From Chromera velia (lineage: Eukaryota; Sar; Chromeraceae): a stretch of DNA of 33,442 nucleotides. Of this stretch, positions 30,081-33,442 are shown piece by piece. Below the pieces are notes generated by a model. That model saw only the letters and a program-made list of their open reading frames with translations. It did no database searches and was not told where the DNA came from. Both the position numbers and the translations under genes were made by a program. The number at the start of each line of letters is the position of its first letter. Within the stretch, counting starts at the first letter, position 1. The DNA lies in assembly GCA_018398765.1 (NCBI GenBank), contig JAHBMJ010001052.1, forward strand, positions 2,501-35,942. Reading direction: 5' to 3'.

Positions 30081-33000
30081 ATGAGTTACCCATACTATGC
30101 TGACGAGTGGAGGCAGAGCGAAGTAAGGTAGGTTTCACCGTTTTGGTCTCTTTCCTTCTGCTGACTGAGCGTATGCAGGGATGGACGCATAGCACCCTGC
30201 TAAACAAGGCACAGCATCGGCCAGAATACCAATTGTCTCTTCCCCTCTGTTCTGCAGCTCGCCTCCCTCTCGACCCGGCAAGCGCGTGACGATCTCACCC
30301 AGCGCTGTCTCGATAGACGGAAGGTAAGCTTCGGTGTTCTGTGGCACCTTCCGAGAGGACGGTGATGCATGACTGCGGAGTGGCTCAATACAGGCAATGT
30401 CTGGCCTTCTCTCGATTCACTGGAGCTTTTCAAGCTGGATAAGGGTTCCTCGCCTCTTGCCTTTGCGCCACGCATCCAAGAAGAAATGTTTTCGATCTCT
30501 GGACATTCACATGCACATGCTGTTACCCCGAATGTATATGTTTCTGTCTTGCGCTTTCACTTTTGCAGCGACATTCGTATTCGGGGAGAGATATTCGACG
30601 GTTCTGCAGACGACGAAGGGGACGGACAGACTCTGAAGACGATGCAGACAGCGGAGTCATACTACGAGAGGAACAGAGACAGCAGAAGGCACATGGAAGA
30701 CCAACGAGCAAGACAAGAGGTCAGGAAGATCTGCAGTAACGCTTTGTGTGCTTCAATCTATGTATTTGAGCTACACAGTTGCAGAGAAGACCGAACCCTC
30801 AGTGGGTCTGTATCGAAGAATAAAATTCTGTCCATCCCTGCGTGCAGGAATATTTCTCTCGGGGAGAAGGCTACTATTCTGCCTCTGCCTACGAGACTGA
30901 CGGCAGGCCAGTAGCTGACCACTACAGCTACCACAATTACCCATACGGTACTCAGCCGAAACCCTCCCCTCCTTACCACGAGGACGTTCACGTTCCCCCC
31001 ACCACCGTGTACGCAGACCACGGCTCCCCCTCAACCCAGAGCCCTTCAATCGGAGGGACCAGCCCAGCGAGGGACCACCACGGAAGGTCAGAGGACCCCG
31101 GCACACACACAGAGGGAAGACCCCGGATGGGCCCACTCAGATCCCAACAGCACCAAACCCAGTCTCAAGGAAGAGGGGTGACAATCCCTCTCTGGAGAGG
31201 ACGACCCTACTCCCGTCCGCGTGCGTCATCTCCTCAAAGCCCCCCCGGAGGATATGGACCTAGAAGGGAATCCTCATGGGCCCCCCCCATGCAGCCATAC
31301 CCTGAGGATCCCCACAGAGGTCCTCCCCCTCGTCGATGGAGGAACTTTCCCTTCTCTCCTGACGACTGGAATGTCCCCCAAATGAGGAGACAACAGAGAG
31401 ACGCCACAGAAGGAAGAAGATCCCCCGGCCACGGCCCCGGCACAGGCGGCTACCCGATGATGTCCAGAGGAGAGTACTGGTTCCACCCAGGAGGACAGGA
31501 GAGCCACATGCCCCCACCCAACCGAGGCACTCACCCACATGGAGGGCGAGGAAGGCCTGAAGGACCCCCGCCAGAGAGGGGCTCTGTCCCTCCGCACTGG
31601 CACCAACAAAGAGATAGGAGACCAAGAGAGAGAGAACACGCCGCTGCACCCGGAGAGGCCCCAGAGGTCCCCTATGCATCCTCTCACGAGGAGGAACAGA
31701 ACGCAATGCCGGCAGAAAGCAGAGCAGCAGAACACCTAGACCAGTCGCCCTCCGGAAGAAGAAAGAGCCCGAGCCAAGCCCAGAGAGTCAGATTCCAACG
31801 GGAACAAACGACGCATCCCGACAGACAATCAAGGACACCATATGGAGAAGCAACGCCCCCTGTGCATCAACCACCCAGAAGAGAGAAGGAAACACCAGCC
31901 CAATACCATCCCACACCAAACTATCCACAGCCTCAGCATCAAATGCCGCCTCCTCAATTTCAGCAGCCCGCCTTCTTCCCTCCCCAGAGAAGCAGAAGCC
32001 ACGTTCTCGCTCTCCCTCCAGGCACCGTCATGTCTTCTGTTCCAGTATCAACACAACAACAACAGCACCCCCAATTTTCAAACCCAGACCACAGAGCACC
32101 ACCCCAACAAGCCCGTCCCTCCCAACACCCCCAGCAAAGGAGACCCTGGTTTTGGGGACGAGCAGGAGGACCATCTGCCCCTCTGATGCGACGCGGGGCC
32201 TCTCGCACGGACTCGCCCCAAAGAACCACAGGCCCCCCCTCACACTCCCAAGTTCCCATGCAAGGACCCAGAACCCAACAAGTCAAAGGGAAGGCACCCC
32301 CCTCACGAGGTCCCCCACCCCCTCCAGCGGCACGTCTTGCTCCTCTCCCCCCAAACGGCACCCCAGTGCGTGCCCGTGTCTTCAGACAGACCTTTGCTCT
32401 TCCCATGGCCCACGGGAAGACGCCTACAGCCCCCCACATACCCCTGCAAGGATTCCCCCCGTCTCCTTATTCAGGAGATGGGAGGGTCCAGGAGGGCGAC
32501 GCCGAGTCTCCCCTCCAAGGACAGGCCAACGTGGAGAGACTCAACGAGTCCTTTATTGAGGATCTACAGAGGTCTCAGGACGTGTGGAGGCACCAACAGG
32601 AGCACCAGCAAGAGCAGGTACAGCAACAGCAAAATCAAAACATGCATCAAGGCACTAATGAACCTCCCCAACAACAACACCAACCCGTCCCCCAACCCCG
32701 CCCCCCCTCTGCCAGGACTGCAAAGAGCAGAGAGGACTCCCCCTCCTCACACCCACGCACACAGACGCACCACCAAGCGCCCTCTTCAGGCCCCATTGTG
32801 CACAGACTTGTGGTTGTCCCCCCACCTCCTGATTCTGAGGAACAAGCACGACAGCCCACCGACACAGTACAAGAAGAGGCGCCAGAAAGCACGGGGGGAG
32901 AAAGTCAGAGCCAGGCAATCGATCGAGGGAGAAAGCAAACAGACGCGGCTGCCCCCCCTGCCCCTAGGAATTCCACTAAAACCTCCACAGCGGCCCTGAG

Positions 33001-33442
33001 AGAGAAGGGGCCCCTCGTCCCCTTGCTTCCCCTTTCTGGCATCGGAGCACAACTCGCCTCCCCACCAAAACTGGTCGTCTTCCAGCACGCTCAGGCTGTG
33101 CATGCAGCACCACCCCCTGAGCACTTTCTGCCCTACCAACCACAACAGGTATACCATCAACCGTACCAACCACACGCTGCAGCCCCCTATTTTGCCCCTG
33201 CCCCCCTGCCCCACCCTGTGCAGACAGTTCACCCCCCTCTTCCCTTTTCCAGCCCGGTGCAGTTCCAACACGTACCTCTAATGCACCCCTCCACACCCCA
33301 CCGCCCCCCCTCCCCCCCCCAGACCATCTCTGCAGCCACTGCGGTGAGACCCCCCACACGCCTGGTCCAAGTCACTAGCGTCGCACCTCCCCGACACGCC
33401 ACTAGTCAAGTCACAATTTCCTCCGTCGGTCTCCACTCCCCC
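30081..33442 (+). CDS. Pro/Gln/His/Arg-rich disordered protein, 3' end beyond window
   Basis: I do not recognise a family. Exons: 30081-30127, 30258-30323, 30569-30719 and 30848 to the window edge. Donors GTAGGT, GTAAGC and GTCAGG and acceptors TGCAG are all phase-consistent (2, 2, 0). Other phase choices hit a stop at once. The last exon stays open for 865 codons to the final base, giving at least 953 residues. The N-terminus is short and acidic or polar (MSYPYYADEWRQSE, then RVTISPSAVSIDG), followed by a charged helical segment rich in Glu/Arg. The rest is low-complexity: Pro-rich, Gln runs, His, Arg-Ser and Tyr-rich patches, with a possible coiled coil at about residues 645-690 (NVERLNESFIEDLQRSQ, then Gln/Glu-rich). 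Such composition suits an RNA-binding or condensate scaffold, but this is speculation. Confidence 0.65.

Noticed and set aside
1-33442. tRNA, rRNA or telomere repeats
   Set aside because: No A/B-box cloverleaf, rRNA-like block or telomeric array was recognised by eye on either strand.

Overview
The window is nuclear DNA of a eukaryote with spliceosomal introns. Coding exons are GC-rich, several genes carry GT-AG introns, and the spacers are packed with microsatellites (TCTG, TTTC/TTCC, GT, ACAG, TGAC, AATC). Gene content (mitochondrial CX9C protein, animal-like membrane SDR, ADP-ribosylglycohydrolase, an ATG14-like autophagy subunit) together with TGCATGCA palindromes fits an alveolate alga such as a chromerid. 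That placement is inference; no rRNA, organellar or other marker gene is present to prove it.

Layout. 1-2.9 kb is AT-rich with one small ORF and an (AATC)n tract. A flavin-dependent monooxygenase (minus, 3006-4601) and a tetra-CX9C mitochondrial-type protein (plus, 5414-5845) are head to head. 5.8-10.85 kb is gene-poor, with microsatellites, a 73-bp tandem repeat and two copies of a short dispersed inverted-repeat motif. A tentative two-exon mini-gene lies at 10995-11701. A multi-exon short-chain dehydrogenase (minus, 12389-14740) is head to head with a membrane-anchored ADP-ribosylglycohydrolase (plus, 15412-16770). 16.8-19.9 kb is almost wholly microsatellite and AT-rich spacer. A class I methyltransferase (minus, 19952-20668) is head to head with a large multi-exon gene (plus, 21358-28891). 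After an AT-rich spacer, a final gene (plus, starting at 30081) runs off the right edge as a Pro/Gln/His/Arg-rich disordered protein.

The most notable gene is the one at 21358-28891. Joining exons by phase gives a protein of about 1,270 residues with an N-terminal CX2C-X8-CX2C cluster, a coiled coil, then short islands resembling the conserved blocks of the ATG14/UVRAG (Vps38) family, separated by very long Gly/Ser/Glu-rich insertions. If correct, it would be a greatly expanded subunit of the class III PI3-kinase complex.

Three of the five confident gene neighbourhoods are divergent pairs with 670-810 bp between start codons, suggesting shared bidirectional promoters. There is no operon logic; apart from this pairing the genes do not form an obvious pathway.
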